Positions 37,852 to 48,133 of a DNA stretch of 64,000 nucleotides are shown here, in pieces. This stretch comes from Photobacterium toruni (GTDB lineage Bacteria > Pseudomonadota > Gammaproteobacteria > Enterobacterales > Vibrionaceae): the NCBI RefSeq assembly GCF_024529955.1, contig NZ_AP024854.1, forward strand, positions 1,860,001 through 1,924,000, read 5' to 3'. Made by a program: the position numbers and the translations under genes. A model generated the notes under the pieces. That model was not told the origin of the DNA. It ran no database searches and saw nothing but the letters and a program-made list of their open reading frames with translations. How positions within the stretch are numbered: position 1 is the stretch's first letter; every line of letters begins with the position of its first letter.

Positions 37852-38672
37852 GCTCATTACTTGAAGTTGTAAATCTAAAAAAAGATTATCATTATCGTTC
37901 TGGCTTATTCCGTCGTCGTACAATCGAAGCGGTAAAACCAGTTTCATTTCAGTTAAATGCAGGCGAAACTATCGCTCTATTAGGTGAGAATGGATCAGGA
38001 AAATCAACATTAGCTAAAATGCTAGCTGGCGTAATAACACCAACAGAAGGCATTGTACGCGTTAATGGTGAGCAACTTCATCACCATGATTATCAAACCC
38101 GCTGTAAATTGATTCGAATGATTTTTCAAGATCCTAATACCGCGTTAAATCCGCGTATTCAAATTGGACGCATTCTTGAAGGACCATTAAAACGAAATAC
38201 AAATATGACCCCACAAGCCCGTGAGCGACGTATTATGGATACGCTTAAACGAGTGGGTTTACTGCCAGAACATGCCTATTTTTACCCTCAAATGCTCGCA
38301 ACAGGACAAAAACAACGTGTATCTCTCGCTCGAGCATTGATTTTACAACCTTGTATTATTGTCGCCGATGAAGCATTAAATGGCTTAGACATGTCAATGC
38401 GTTCACAGATGATAAACCTGCTACTTGAATTGCAAGAAGAGATGGGCTTGTCTTATGTTTATGTATCGCAGCATATGGGGGTAGTGAAACATTTCAGTGA
38501 TAAAGTCATGGTCATGCAAGATGGTGAAGTGGTTGAAAAAGGACGTACAGCTAACGTGTTTGATAACCCTAAGCATTCTCTGACCCAAAAACTCCTCGAT
38601 AGTCACTTTAGTTCACCAACACGAGAAAAGAGTACACGGATCCTCAATAGCACCCCTAAAATTAGTTATTAG
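37848..38672 (+). CDS. sapF: ABC transporter ATP-binding protein SapF
   Basis: 274-residue ATPase (E. coli SapF 268). Walker [10 protein letters not shown]-loop [17 protein letters not shown], signature [17 protein letters not shown], Walker [13 protein letters not shown] and switch His in VSQHMG. It pairs with SapD. Its last codons and stop lie in a 7-base tandem repeat (38662-38703), so the exact C-terminal residues (KISY) come from the repeat. Last gene of the operon. Confidence 0.94.
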   Translation: MSSLLEVVNLKKDYHYRSGLFRRRTIEAVKPVSFQLNAGETIALLGENGSGKSTLAKMLAGVITPTEGIVRVNGEQLHHHDYQTRCKLIRMIFQDPNTALNPRIQIGRILEGPLKRNTNMTPQARERRIMDTLKRVGLLPEHAYFYPQMLATGQKQRVSLARALILQPCIIVADEALNGLDMSMRSQMINLLLELQEEMGLSYVYVSQHMGVVKHFSDKVMVMQDGEVVEKGRTANVFDNPKHSLTQKLLDSHFSSPTREKSTRILNSTPKISY

Positions 38673-38703
38673 TTATTAGTTATTAGTTATTAGTTATTAG
38701 TTG
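38662..38703 (+). repeat. Tandem repeat (TTAGTTA)x6 at the sapF stop
   Basis: Five perfect and one imperfect (TTAGTTG) copies of TTAGTTA run without gap from inside the last sapF codons into the intergenic region. The stop TAG at 38670-38672 is part of the second copy. Copy number is expected to vary by replication slippage, but loss or gain downstream of the stop would not change SapF. Confidence 0.9.
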
Positions 38704-38710
38704 CTAAAGT

Positions 38711-38745
38711 AACGCCAGTATTATTACGTAAAAAATACTGGCGTT
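38711..38745. terminator. Inverted repeat between sapF and pyrF, possible terminator
   Basis: AACGCCAGTATT and AATACTGGCGTT form a perfect 12-base stem with an 11-base loop between convergent sapF and pyrF. Neither side has a long T-run, so termination strength is uncertain. Confidence 0.55.
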
Positions 38746-38768
38746 ATCGTTTGCTTAATATATTAAAT

Positions 38769-39479
38769 TTATGCCAATGTTTTATTGATTGCAGCTAATA
38801 CTGCTGCTGGATCGCTTGCCTGAGTAATAGGGCGACCAATCACCAAATAATCAGATCCTACGCCAATAGCTTCAACAGGTGTCATCACTCGACGCTGATC
38901 ACCCGCTTCACTCCCAACAGGACGAATACCAGGCGTTACCAATTTAAATTGTTGTCCAAGTTGTGCTTTTAATAAACCCGCTTCTTGTGCAGAACAAACA
39001 ACACCATCAAGACCGCTGTTTTTAGTTAATGTCGCTAAGTTTAATACTTGTTGTTGCGGCTGACATGCAATACCAATTCCCGCTAGATCACTTGCTTCCA
39101 TACTGGTTAATACCGTAACACCAATAAGTAATGGGCGATCTTTACCGTATGGCTCAAGAATTTCACGCGATGCTGTCATCATGCGCTCACCACCACTGGC
39201 ATGCACATTCACCATCCACACGCCTAATTCAGCCGCAGCTCTTACTGCTTTTGAACAGGTATTTGGAATATCATGAAATTTTAAATCTAGAAATACAGAA
39301 TGGCCCCGATCATGCAGTTGACGCACGAAATCAGGGCCAAAAAAAGTAAACATTTCTTTGCCGACTTTTAAACGACAACTTCCCGGCTCAATACGATCGA
39401 CAAAAGCGAGTGCCTCATGCTGATTGTCATAATCAAGGGCAACGATTACTTTAGGGTCTGTTACTTTAGCGTCTAGCAT
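38769..39479 (-). CDS. pyrF: Orotidine 5'-phosphate decarboxylase
   Basis: 236-residue enzyme of the last step of UMP synthesis. The active-site signature [10 protein letters not shown] is present, preceded by [17 protein letters not shown]; the phosphate-binding PGIRP and VIGRPIT are near the C-terminus. Start set at ATG 39479, with GGAG 5 bases upstream; the longest frame starts at 39506. It lies downstream of lapAB on the same strand, as in enterics and Vibrio, but a strong terminator at 39574-39609 separates them. Confidence 0.97.
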   Translation of the reverse strand: MLDAKVTDPKVIVALDYDNQHEALAFVDRIEPGSCRLKVGKEMFTFFGPDFVRQLHDRGHSVFLDLKFHDIPNTCSKAVRAAAELGVWMVNVHASGGERMMTASREILEPYGKDRPLLIGVTVLTSMEASDLAGIGIACQPQQQVLNLATLTKNSGLDGVVCSAQEAGLLKAQLGQQFKLVTPGIRPVGSEAGDQRRVMTPVEAIGVGSDYLVIGRPITQASDPAAVLAAINKTLA

Positions 39480-39573
39480 TGAGGCTCCTATTATATCTAA
39501 ATACATCCACTGAACGGTTATCCCACCGCCGGCAGAATTTTACATCAATTGATTTAATTTGATAGCTACAACG

Positions 39574-39609
39574 ATAAAAAAAAACCAGTACATTAATGCA
39601 CTGGTTTTA
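39574..39609 (-). terminator. Terminator of lapAB
   Basis: On the minus strand AAAACCAGT / ACTGGTTTT with a 10-base loop, followed by several more T. Lies between lapB and pyrF. Confidence 0.9.
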
Positions 39610-39634
39610 ATAATATAAAAATATACGGCAACAA

Positions 39635-40804
39635 TTATTCACCATCAAGTCCTCGAATGGGTTTTATTTGTCCCCAACTCTTACAAGACGGACATTGCCA
39701 ATATAACGCATGCGTTGCAAATCCACATTGGCGACAACGATAACGAGGTTTTACTTTAAGTTGTTCACCAACTAAATGCCGTAAACTGGTCAAACTTTCT
39801 TTTGCCCTTCCATCTTCAGCTTCATCAAGATGGTATTCCATCAACTGATAAAAACCTTTCATAGTTGGATTTTTCTGAAGTTGACGAGTCATAAAAGATT
39901 GAGCAACTACTGCACCATCTTGTTTAGCTATTTCATCAGCAAGCATTAGCTCTGCGCTTGCGCCTGCTTTATGTTCAACACAATATTGTAAATATTTTAG
40001 CCATGCATTTTGATTATGCATCGCTTCATAACACTCAAGTAGCAATGGCAAGGCTTCACCAACAAACTCAATATCTTGATCAGAAATACGCTCTAAAATC
40101 TTTGCCGCTGGTTTATATTCTTGCTGTTTAATTTGTATTTTTGCAATAGCAATAGAGGCACGCACACAATTTTTATCTATTGATAATGCTTTTTTTAATA
40201 GTTGAATCGCTTTATCTTGATTCTGAGCACTAAGTTCAAGCATAGAAAGCTCACACCAATAATGGGCAATATCATGCTTTAATTTAGTTTTGCCTAATTT
40301 CACCAACTGAGAGGCCATCTCAATGGCTTTTTCCCATTCTCGCGTTTGTTGATAAATTGCTAATAATTGCTGTAATGCTGGTTTACGGTAATCAGGCTCA
40401 TCTAATAACTGCTCAAAAATACGCTCAGCACGATCAAAAAAACCAGCTGCCATATAATCTTTTGCTAATTGCTGTAAAGCTAAATTACGTTGTTCAATCG
40501 ATAAATTCGGCCTTGCTATCAAGTTTTGGTGAATACGAATAGCGCGATCAACCTCTCCTCTGCTACGGAATAAATTACCAAGCGCAAGATGAGTATCAAT
40601 GGTTTCACTATCAACCTGAAGCAACTCAATGAACAGATCTACTGCCTTATCAGATTCATCTGATAACAGCATATTAAGACCTGTTACATATTGGCGAGAT
40701 AAGTGGTCAGACTTTTCTTGCTTTTGGTTACTTGCGCTCCTGTTACCCATATACCAACCATAAGCGGCAGCAATAGGTAAAAGTAAGAACAACAACTCAA
40801 GCAT
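39635..40804 (-). CDS. lapB: Lipopolysaccharide assembly protein LapB
   Basis: 389 residues, the same as E. coli LapB (YciM). An N-terminal membrane anchor (LLFLLLPIAAAYGWYMG) is followed by about nine tetratricopeptide repeats and a C-terminal rubredoxin-like metal site, RCRQCGF ... CPSCKSWGQI, with two Cys-x2-Cys pairs. LapB links FtsH to LpxC and so restrains LPS synthesis; it is essential or nearly so in enterics. Six bases separate it from lapA; RBS AAGGAAT lies upstream of ATG 40804. Confidence 0.96.
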   Translation of the reverse strand: MLELLFLLLPIAAAYGWYMGNRSASNQKQEKSDHLSRQYVTGLNMLLSDESDKAVDLFIELLQVDSETIDTHLALGNLFRSRGEVDRAIRIHQNLIARPNLSIEQRNLALQQLAKDYMAAGFFDRAERIFEQLLDEPDYRKPALQQLLAIYQQTREWEKAIEMASQLVKLGKTKLKHDIAHYWCELSMLELSAQNQDKAIQLLKKALSIDKNCVRASIAIAKIQIKQQEYKPAAKILERISDQDIEFVGEALPLLLECYEAMHNQNAWLKYLQYCVEHKAGASAELMLADEIAKQDGAVVAQSFMTRQLQKNPTMKGFYQLMEYHLDEAEDGRAKESLTSLRHLVGEQLKVKPRYRCRQCGFATHALYWQCPSCKSWGQIKPIRGLDGE

Positions 40805-40810
40805 TAATTC

Positions 40811-41095
40811 TTATTCCTTTACGGGTTGAGCACGAAGCTGATCAAGTTCTTGTTGTTGCTTTGCTACTTTCTTTATTAATCGATTTTTAGCAAAACGAGC
40901 TTTAAGGTATAAACTTCCACAAATAACCCAACCAATAATAAAACCAGCGCCAAAGGTTGTTCCAAGTAATGTGGAAAGTTGAAACTCACCTTGCGCAATC
41001 AGATAATCAAAACTTACCATTATTTGATTTTGCGCACCAAGAGCTAGAGTGATCAAAAAAGCAGCTACTAGAACAATAATTCCTAAAATCTTCAT
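40811..41095 (-). CDS. lapA: Lipopolysaccharide assembly protein LapA
   Basis: 94-residue membrane protein (DUF1049) with two transmembrane helices, about 3-21 and 42-64, and a cytoplasmic coiled-coil tail LIKKVAKQQQELDQLRAQ. The start at 41095 has AGAGG about 8 bases upstream; the GTG start at 41110 of the longest frame was rejected. It forms an operon with lapB and acts with it in LPS biogenesis. It follows ihfB, separated by a strong terminator. Confidence 0.93.
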   Translation of the reverse strand: MKILGIIVLVAAFLITLALGAQNQIMVSFDYLIAQGEFQLSTLLGTTFGAGFIIGWVICGSLYLKARFAKNRLIKKVAKQQQELDQLRAQPVKE

Positions 41096-41174
41096 CGTGA
41101 ATCCTCTCACTAAATCTAAATTATAATTGCTGATTATGCAGTAATTTTACCAATCAAACCATGATCTATAGACA

Positions 41175-41210
41175 TAAAAAAACGGCATACCGAGAGTATG
41201 CCGTTTTTTT
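41175..41210. terminator. Terminator of ihfB, bidirectional shape
   Basis: AACGGCATAC-cgaga-GTATGCCGTT with runs of A before and T after; functions for the minus-strand ihfB message. Confidence 0.93.
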
Positions 41211-41223
41211 GTTCTATTCGCGG

Positions 41224-41514
41224 TTAAGCAGCTATCGATGCATTAACACGGTCACGTAATTCTTTTCCTGGCTTGAAGTGAGGAACGTACTTGCCGTCCA
41301 ACTCAACTTTATCACCTGTCTTTGGATTACGACCAACGCGAGGAGCACGGTAATGCAAAGAGAAGCTACCAAAGCCACGGATCTCAATGCGATCACCTTC
41401 TGCAAGTGTGTTCGCCATATGTTCAAGAATATCCTTGATTGCATCTTCTACCTGTTTGGCAGAAAGATGTGTTTGTTGACTACACAGTCTTTCAATTAAT
41501 TCAGACTTTGTCAT
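41224..41514 (-). CDS. ihfB: Integration host factor beta subunit
   Basis: 96-residue DNA-bending protein of the HU/IHF family. [10 protein letters not shown] and [20 protein letters not shown] match E. coli IhfB; the DNA-intercalating proline lies in [10 protein letters not shown]. Start chosen at 41514 with GGAG 5 bases upstream; a start two codons earlier was dismissed. Heterodimer partner IhfA is not in the window. Downstream of rpsA, the conserved order cmk-rpsA-ihfB. IHF is likely needed at the pspA sigma-54 promoter. Confidence 0.97.
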   Translation of the reverse strand: MTKSELIERLCSQQTHLSAKQVEDAIKDILEHMANTLAEGDRIEIRGFGSFSLHYRAPRVGRNPKTGDKVELDGKYVPHFKPGKELRDRVNASIAA

Positions 41515-41594
41515 AAACACTCCGTTTTAGTAAGTTTCTCAATAGTATAGCCGTTTAGAGGGAAAAAGCTAAAGCGATTTCCCTCAACGCTCAA

Positions 41595-43265
41595 TTATTC
41601 GCCTTTAGCAGCTTTGAAAGCGTCAGCCATAGCATTACCAAACGCAGCATCGTCTGCTTTGTTTAGTGTAGCCATTGCTTCTTGCTCTTCAGCAACGTCT
41701 TTAGCACGTACAGAAAGGTTAACTACGCGGTTCTTACGGTCAACACCAGTGAACTTAGATTCAATAGAGTCGCCAACTGCAAGAATTAGAGTTGCGTCTT
41801 CAACACGGTCTACAGATGCTTCAGAAGCACGTAAGTAACCTTCAACACCTTCAGCTAGCTCAACAGTTGCGCCTTTAGCGTCAACAGCGATAACTTTACC
41901 AGTTACTAGAGCGCCTTTCTTAGTGTCAGCTACGAAGCTGTTGAATGGGTCTTCTTCGATTTGCTTAACGCCTAGAGAGATACGCTCACGCTCTGCGTCA
42001 ACTGCAAGAACTACTGCAGAAATTTCGTCGCCTTTCTTGAAGTCACGAACTGCGTCTTCACCAGAAACATTCCAAGAAATGTCAGATAGGTGAACTAGAC
42101 CGTCGATGCCGCCTTCAAGACCGATGAAGATACCGAAATCAGTGATTGACTTGATCTTACCAGTTACTTTGTCGCCCTTAGCTTGCATTTCTGCAAATGA
42201 CTGCCATGGGTTCGCTTTACACTGCTTAAGACCTAGAGAGATACGACGACGTTCTTCGTCGATATCAAGAACCATAACTTCAACTTCGTCGCCCACGTTA
42301 ACAACTTTAGATGGGTGGATGTTTTTGTTAGTCCAATCCATTTCAGAAACGTGAACAAGACCTTCAACGCCTTCTTCGATTTCAACGAAGCAGCCGTAGT
42401 CAGTAAGGTTAGTTACGCGACCAGTAAGCTTAGTGCTTTCTGGGTAACGCTTAGCGATTGCAACCCATGGATCTTCGCCAAGTTGCTTAAGACCTAGTGA
42501 TACGCGAGTACGCTCACGGTCGAACTTAAGAACTTTAACGTTGATTTCATCGCCAACATTAACGATTTCAGAAGGGTGCTTAACACGCTTCCAAGCCATG
42601 TCAGTGATGTGTAGAAGACCGTCAACACCGCCAAGATCAACGAATGCGCCGTAGTCAGTAAGGTTCTTAACGATACCTTTAACTTCCATGCCTTCTTGTA
42701 GAGAAGCAAGTAGCTCATCACGTTCAACACTGTTCTCAGATTCGATAACAGCACGACGTGAAACAACAACGTTGTTACGCTTCTGGTCAAGCTTGATTAC
42801 TTTGAACTCAAGTTCTTTGTTTTCTAGGTGAGCAGTGTCACGAACTGGACGTACGTCTACTAGTGAACCTGGTAGGAACGCACGGATGCCGTTAAGTTCA
42901 ACTGTGAAGCCGCCCTTAACTTTACCGTTGATGATACCAACAACTGTTTCAGCATCTTCATAAGCTTTTTCAAGCTGGATCCAAGCTTCGTGACGCTTAG
43001 CTTTCTCACGAGAAAGTTTAGTTTCACCAAAACCATCTTCGATCGCGTCAAGAGCAACGTCAACCTGAGCGCCAACTTCGATTTCTAGTTCGCCAGCAGC
43101 GTTCTTGAATTCTTCAGCAGGAATAGATGACTCAGATTTTAGACCAGCGTCAACTAGTACATAACCGTTTTCGATAGCGATTACAGTACCTTTAACGATT
43201 GCACCTGGGCGAGTTTCAACTTGGTTTAGCGACTCTTCAAAGAGTTGAGCAAAAGATTCAGTCAT
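41595..43265 (-). CDS. rpsA: 30S ribosomal protein S1
   Basis: 556 residues (E. coli S1 557) with six S1/OB-fold repeats. Domains 3-6 carry recurring stretches such as [20 protein letters not shown] and [21 protein letters not shown]1 brings mRNA, especially with weak Shine-Dalgarno, to the 30S subunit. Codon use is more biased and G+C higher than in its neighbours, as expected for a highly expressed gene, which also creates long open frames on the other strand that are not genes. The 124-base gap upstream from cmk should hold promoters and the structured leader used for S1 autoregulation. Confidence 0.99.
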   Translation of the reverse strand: MTESFAQLFEESLNQVETRPGAIVKGTVIAIENGYVLVDAGLKSESSIPAEEFKNAAGELEIEVGAQVDVALDAIEDGFGETKLSREKAKRHEAWIQLEKAYEDAETVVGIINGKVKGGFTVELNGIRAFLPGSLVDVRPVRDTAHLENKELEFKVIKLDQKRNNVVVSRRAVIESENSVERDELLASLQEGMEVKGIVKNLTDYGAFVDLGGVDGLLHITDMAWKRVKHPSEIVNVGDEINVKVLKFDRERTRVSLGLKQLGEDPWVAIAKRYPESTKLTGRVTNLTDYGCFVEIEEGVEGLVHVSEMDWTNKNIHPSKVVNVGDEVEVMVLDIDEERRRISLGLKQCKANPWQSFAEMQAKGDKVTGKIKSITDFGIFIGLEGGIDGLVHLSDISWNVSGEDAVRDFKKGDEISAVVLAVDAERERISLGVKQIEEDPFNSFVADTKKGALVTGKVIAVDAKGATVELAEGVEGYLRASEASVDRVEDATLILAVGDSIESKFTGVDRKNRVVNLSVRAKDVAEEQEAMATLNKADDAAFGNAMADAFKAAKGE

Positions 43266-43389
43266 TTAATTAATCTTCAATATGATAAACAACCATGGGT
43301 ATCCTACCGCATGGGGTTGATAATAAAGTCAGTTATCATCCATGACACCGACGTTATTTAGCTGCTTGCGCAACTAAATATGGATTCGT

Positions 43390-44067
43390 TTATTTTAGCT
43401 TAACATTCACATATGCCAAGACTTTTTCTAATACTTGTTCAATTGACATTTCAGTTGAATCAAGTACCAATGCGTCATCTGCAGGGCGTAAAGGCGCTAC
43501 CGCACGATTGCGATCGCGGTAGTCTCGCTCCTGAATTTCGCTCAAAAGGCTGCTAAAGCTAACATCTAAGCCTTTTTTTTGCAACTGATTCATACGTCGA
43601 GTTGCACGTTCTTCGGCACTAGCGTCTAAGAATATTTTCACTTCCGCCGATGTAAACACGACAGTGCCCATATCACGACCGTCTGCAACCAATCCAGGAT
43701 GCTCATTAAATGCACGTTGACGACGTAATAACGCTTCACGTACACGGGGGAATGCGGCAACTTTTGATGCTGCATTACCTACTTTTTCAGTACGAAGCGT
43801 ATCTGAAACATCTTCGCCTTCGAGAATAACTCGAACCAAATCACCTTCAGTAACAAACTGAACATCAAGATGTGCAGCCAGTGGCACTAAAGCATCTTCT
43901 GATTCAGTATCTACACCATGATGAAGTGCTGCAAGTGCAAGAACACGATAAATTGCACCAGAATCGAGCAGATTCCAGCCAAGTTTTTCTGCTAACAGCA
44001 TACACAGTGTGCCTTTACCAGCACCACTAGGCCCATCAACAGTAATGACTGGAGCATGAGTAGACAT
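43390..44067 (-). CDS. cmk: Cytidylate kinase
   Basis: 225-residue kinase phosphorylating CMP and dCMP with ATP. P-loop [17 protein letters not shown] at the N-terminus; GRDMGTVVF and [18 protein letters not shown] are conserved substrate-binding segments. RBS GGAGAAAAC lies before ATG 44067. Lies between aroA and rpsA on the same strand, the arrangement of enterics. Confidence 0.98.
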   Translation of the reverse strand: MSTHAPVITVDGPSGAGKGTLCMLLAEKLGWNLLDSGAIYRVLALAALHHGVDTESEDALVPLAAHLDVQFVTEGDLVRVILEGEDVSDTLRTEKVGNAASKVAAFPRVREALLRRQRAFNEHPGLVADGRDMGTVVFTSAEVKIFLDASAEERATRRMNQLQKKGLDVSFSSLLSEIQERDYRDRNRAVAPLRPADDALVLDSTEMSIEQVLEKVLAYVNVKLK

Positions 44068-44280
44068 AAGTTTTCTCCGAAAATGTATCCGTAATAGCTT
44101 TAACTTAACCCAAATTAGGATTAGCCATCAAACGGTGGCACATTATACGGAAAAAAATCTTAAATTTATATAGTTATTCCCTTTTCTCTCATACCTTTTT
44201 ACACCAATTAAAAAGCTTGATGCAATCAGATCAGGCTTCTATCGCTGTAAACTTAAATATCAATTATCAATCAATAAAAA

Positions 44281-45561
44281 CTACACACTCAAACTCTGAA
44301 GTTTGGTGAAATAATCAGGGAATGTTTTTGATGTGCAGTTCGGATCATTAATAGTAACGGCGGTATCACTTAATGCCACCAGCGAAAAACACATAGCCAT
44401 ACGATGATCATCGTATGTATCAATTTGGGCATGATTTAGCTTCGTCGGAGGCGTAATAGTGATGTAGTCATTCCCTTCTTCAACTATCGCACCAACTTTA
44501 CGTAATTCTGTTGCCATCGCCGCAAGACGATCAGTTTCTTTTACGCGCCAGTTATAAACATTACGGATTGATGTTGTACCTTTGGCAAACAATGCAGTCG
44601 TCGCAATCGTCATCGCCGCATCGGGAATATGATTAAAATCCATATCAATCGCGGTTAACTCACCACCACGAGCAATAACATAATCATCCCCCCACTCTAT
44701 TTCAGCCCCCATTGCCGCTAATGCATCCGCAAATTGAACATCACCTTGAATACTCTTTTTACCAATACCAGTGACTTTAATTGCACCACCTTTAATCGCA
44801 GCGGCAGCTAAAAAATAAGAGGCAGAGGATGCATCACCTTCCACTAACAGTTCGCCAGGTGATTGATATTGCTGTCCCCCTTTAACCACAAACTGTTGGT
44901 AATTACGGTTTTCAACCTCAACCCCAAACTGTGCCATTATATGTAAGGTAATATCAATATAAGGCTTCGATACCAAATCGCCTTTAATGCTAATCACTGT
45001 ATCTGCGCTAGCAAGTGGTGCTGCCATCAAAAAAGCAGTGAGAAATTGACTTGAGATTGAGCCATCAATTTCAACCTCTCCGCCGTTTAAGCCAGTACCA
45101 ATAATTTTTAATGGTGGATAGTGTTCATTTTCAAGATAGGTGACTTCCGCACCAGCACTACGTAGAGCATCAACAAGATGACCTATCGGACGTTCTTTCA
45201 TTCGGGGCTCACCAGTAAGTATATATTCACCAGAGCCTAAACATAATGCAGCCGCTAATGGGCGCATTGCTGTTCCTGCATTACCTAAATATAATTCTAG
45301 TGGCTTGGTTGTTATAAAAGCATGACCTAAACCATCCACTTCACATACGGTTTTATCTGCCGATAAACGGTAATTCACGCCTAATTGCTTTAATCCATTA
45401 AGCATATGGCGAATATCATCACTGTCTAATAAATTAGTTAAACGGGTTGTTCCTTGGGCAAGAGCCGCTAATAGCAACGCACGGTTTGAGACACTTTTAG
45501 AACCCGGTAGGTTTACCTCACCATTAACTTTAGCGATCGGTTGTAGCGTTAAACTTTCCAT
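44281..45561 (-). CDS. aroA: 3-phosphoshikimate 1-carboxyvinyltransferase (EPSP synthase)
   Basis: 426 residues (E. coli AroA 427). It transfers enolpyruvate from PEP to shikimate-3-phosphate in chorismate synthesis. [18 protein letters not shown], the PEP/glyphosate loop [33 protein letters not shown] and [20 protein letters not shown] are intact; Gly and Pro of the loop are of the class I, glyphosate-sensitive type. In E. coli it follows serC directly; here serC lies about 7.4 kb away. RBS GGAAG is 8 bases upstream of the ATG. Confidence 0.98.
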   Translation of the reverse strand: MESLTLQPIAKVNGEVNLPGSKSVSNRALLLAALAQGTTRLTNLLDSDDIRHMLNGLKQLGVNYRLSADKTVCEVDGLGHAFITTKPLELYLGNAGTAMRPLAAALCLGSGEYILTGEPRMKERPIGHLVDALRSAGAEVTYLENEHYPPLKIIGTGLNGGEVEIDGSISSQFLTAFLMAAPLASADTVISIKGDLVSKPYIDITLHIMAQFGVEVENRNYQQFVVKGGQQYQSPGELLVEGDASSASYFLAAAAIKGGAIKVTGIGKKSIQGDVQFADALAAMGAEIEWGDDYVIARGGELTAIDMDFNHIPDAAMTIATTALFAKGTTSIRNVYNWRVKETDRLAAMATELRKVGAIVEEGNDYITITPPTKLNHAQIDTYDDHRMAMCFSLVALSDTAVTINDPNCTSKTFPDYFTKLQSLSV

Positions 45562-45734
45562 TGATTATTCTTCCAATCCTAATTTTCATTATCTAGCAGA
45601 GTACCCAATAATGTCGCAGTTATCTAGCAGCAGTTTTTTAATGTTCTGATAACACTATTGAATATAGTTCCACCATCCACTGCCTAATTACGTTAAAGTA
45701 GGTACCTATAATAGAGATAAATATAGGAGTACTA

Positions 45735-46163
45735 ATGAGTGTTATAACGCCCATGGTTGGGATCGGGATTATTATTGTTAATCAGCATGGTCAAATATTA
45801 ATTGGTAAACGTAAAAATAGTCATGCGCCGTATTACTCTATTCCTGGTGGACACATGGAATTAGGTGAAACCTTTAGTCAATGCGCTATTCGTGAAGTTA
45901 AAGAAGAAACAGGACTCACAATTTATCAACCACGAGTGATTGCGGTAACCAATAATCTTGCTACCTATTCAGAATCAGGCAAGCACTATATTAGTGTCGC
46001 TTTACTGGCAACTGAGTTCAGTGGTGAGTTAATGCTAAAAGAGCCTGATAAATGTGAGGGGTGGCAGTGGGTAGATCCAACTCAAGTGCCTTCGCCACAA
46101 TTTGATGCGAGTGAACAATCGATTCAATGTTATTTAGAACAACAGTTTTGTATTAATGAGTAG
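45735..46163 (+). CDS. Nudix hydrolase, MutT/NUDT15-like
   Basis: 142-residue Nudix protein with a full Nudix box, GGHMELGETFSQCAIREVKEETGL, spanning about 38-61 (the form G-x5-E-x7-REV-x-EETG-L). The leading GKRKNSHAPYYSIPGG is typical of the MutT/NUDT15-like subgroup acting on nucleoside triphosphates or sugar nucleotides. The substrate is not predictable. RBS TAGGAG lies 6 bases before ATG 45735. First gene of the accessory block between aroA and serC; convergent with the DUF5666-like gene. Confidence 0.85.
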   Translation: MSVITPMVGIGIIIVNQHGQILIGKRKNSHAPYYSIPGGHMELGETFSQCAIREVKEETGLTIYQPRVIAVTNNLATYSESGKHYISVALLATEFSGELMLKEPDKCEGWQWVDPTQVPSPQFDASEQSIQCYLEQQFCINE

Positions 46164-46195
46164 CTGTTCTAAGTAACCGTTTATATCTAAAATGC

Positions 46196-46223
46196 AAAAA
46201 GCGCCTCAATAATAGGCGCTTTT
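46196..46223. terminator. Bidirectional terminator after the Nudix gene
   Basis: AAAAAGCGCCT-caataat-AGGCGCTTTT; serves both the Nudix gene and the convergent lipoprotein gene. Confidence 0.9.
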
Positions 46224-46236
46224 GATTCGAGGTTAT

Positions 46237-47361
46237 TTAATCATCTTCACGTTCGATTTCGCGCGCCATTTTTATATCGTCAATGATCACCCCCTCAACA
46301 TCAACATATTGACCATTTAAATTATCTAACGTCAAATCTTCAAATTCAGTATTAGTATCTAGATAGAACGTTTCAGTCCCAATAACAAAGCTATCATCTT
46401 CTACAGCAGTTACACGACCTTCGCGTTCGAATTCACGTAAACTACCATTTGCACCATCAAAATCATGTTCAAATTCAATTTCTTTCGCAATACCATTAAA
46501 AGTCGTCACTTCGACCAATTCACCAACAACTAAATTATCTTTTTTTCCATCTTCAAAACGAGTTTGTGAATTAACAATAAAAGTTCCTCGCGCGTTAAGT
46601 TCAAACTCAGTTTTAGTGCTATTTACCTTAGTTATAATACCTTCAATTTCATGACCGCTATCTAAATCATCATAGCTTTCTAGTTCAACTTCACTAGCCA
46701 TAAATTTAAGATTTTTATATTGTCCAGTAACCTCAACCCAATCTCCATTCTTAATACCAGCAGAAAGATTGATATTTGAATAATCAACGATTACCTGACC
46801 TAATTTAAAGGTGGATGGTTCATTGTCTAATTGAGATACAGCACCTTCGAGTTCATATTGACCTTCGAGTTCTGTATTTTCAATCTCAATTACAGACAAG
46901 ACTTTGTAACCCACACCATTATTAGTTGCCATAGGTAATGCAGAAACCATAACCCATTCGCCATTACTGATTTCATTACTTAATCCACCGAACGATAAAT
47001 TTACACCATTAATTGTAAATGTATCTGTTTTAGGATTTACATTTGTAATTTCTCCTAAAAAAGTTGGCTCAAGATTAACAATCGCTCCTAATTTTGATTG
47101 TTTTGTAACTTGCACCATCATCTGAGGCTTTAATAACGACGTGTCATTAGATAACTTTTTTTTATTGTAATCCACACGACTAACATCATATCGACGACCA
47201 TTAATAATGATATCATTACCTTGAACTTCCTGTATCGTCCCTTGAACGATCGTTGGTTGAGCTATCGTTGGAGGAGGCGTTGGTTTACTATCATCACCGC
47301 CGCCACCGCCACAACCAGTAAGAACAAGACCAACCAATGTCGCTAATGTGATTTTCTTCAT
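46237..47361 (-). CDS. DUF5666-like repeat lipoprotein
   Basis: 374 residues from ATG 47361, with a lipoprotein signal (KKITLATLVGLVLTG-C) followed by GGGGG and a Pro-rich linker. The rest consists of about five repeats of roughly 65-70 residues of the type VQGTIQEVQGNDIIINGRRYDV, EGAVSQLDNE..FKLGQVIVDY, EGIITKVNSTKTEFELN and EGRVTAVEDDSFVIGTETFY, separated by W-or-YVDVEG-type segments; this is the OB-like DUF5666 pattern. The C-terminus is very acidic. Predicted outer-membrane or periplasmic-face lipoprotein of unknown function, divergent from the two-component pair, which may control it or sense it. Confidence 0.75.
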   Translation of the reverse strand: MKKITLATLVGLVLTGCGGGGGDDSKPTPPPTIAQPTIVQGTIQEVQGNDIIINGRRYDVSRVDYNKKKLSNDTSLLKPQMMVQVTKQSKLGAIVNLEPTFLGEITNVNPKTDTFTINGVNLSFGGLSNEISNGEWVMVSALPMATNNGVGYKVLSVIEIENTELEGQYELEGAVSQLDNEPSTFKLGQVIVDYSNINLSAGIKNGDWVEVTGQYKNLKFMASEVELESYDDLDSGHEIEGIITKVNSTKTEFELNARGTFIVNSQTRFEDGKKDNLVVGELVEVTTFNGIAKEIEFEHDFDGANGSLREFEREGRVTAVEDDSFVIGTETFYLDTNTEFEDLTLDNLNGQYVDVEGVIIDDIKMAREIEREDD

Positions 47362-47461
47362 GAATACAGACCTTTTAATTAACAAATTATGAATATTGTT
47401 TTATTGACGAGTATACTAAAATGCCAAACGTGAAATATTCGTGAAGAGTCTAGCTAAAAAG

Positions 47462-48133
47462 ATGAAAATTCTTATTGTTGATGATAACCATCAGATTGTT
47501 GAAACGATTGCTGATTACTTAGAACTAGAAGGTATGACAGTCGATTGTGCCTATCACGGTCAAGCCGCACTCACTTTTATTGAAAATAACCATTATGACG
47601 TCATCATTATGGATATTATGATGCCTAAAATAGACGGTATTGCTGCGGTTCAAAAAATACGTAACGAACTTTATTGTGGAACGCCCATTCTCTTTCTAAC
47701 CGCTAAAGATACTCTTGAAGATAAAGTTGCTGCTTTTAAAGCGGGCGGTGATGACTATTTATTAAAACCGTTTGCCATGGAAGAACTGTGCTTACGACTC
47801 CACGCATTAGCCAATCGAGGCCCTCGGCAAGATATTGGATTACTAAAATATGCAGATTTAATAATGAATAATCGCAGTGATGAAGTTAGTCGAAATGGGA
47901 CAGCCATTAAACTTAGCCGTATTCAATTTAAAATTCTCAAAGTTTTATTACACCACGCTCCGAATATCGTGACTCGGCAGCAAGTCATTGACGCAGTTTG
48001 GGGCGAAGAGTCCCCTTCTAGTGATGCCCTTCGCAGTCATATTTATGGTTTACGCAATGCCCTTGATAAAGGTTTTTCCACTTCACGCTTAGAGACGATT
48101 CATGGACAAGGTTACCGCATCAAAACCGCATAG
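47462..48133 (+). CDS. OmpR-family response regulator
   Basis: 223-residue regulator: receiver domain with D8/D9 and phospho-acceptor D51 (VIIMDIMMPKIDG), Thr in LFLTAKDT and Lys in DYLLKPF; winged helix ending ETIHGQGYRIK. The start at ATG 47462 is preferred to GTG 47441, though its Shine-Dalgarno is poor. The kinase starts 32 bases inside this gene. Divergent from the DUF5666-like lipoprotein, 100 bases away, and upstream of a lipocalin: I infer one regulatory unit for an envelope stress, signal unknown. Confidence 0.87.
   Translation: MKILIVDDNHQIVETIADYLELEGMTVDCAYHGQAALTFIENNHYDVIIMDIMMPKIDGIAAVQKIRNELYCGTPILFLTAKDTLEDKVAAFKAGGDDYLLKPFAMEELCLRLHALANRGPRQDIGLLKYADLIMNNRSDEVSRNGTAIKLSRIQFKILKVLLHHAPNIVTRQQVIDAVWGEESPSSDALRSHIYGLRNALDKGFSTSRLETIHGQGYRIKTA

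Noticed and set aside
38662-38703. TTAGTTA repeat as a phase-variation switch of SapF
   Set aside because: The stop codon lies within the second unit; changing the copy number does not shift the frame of coding sequence.
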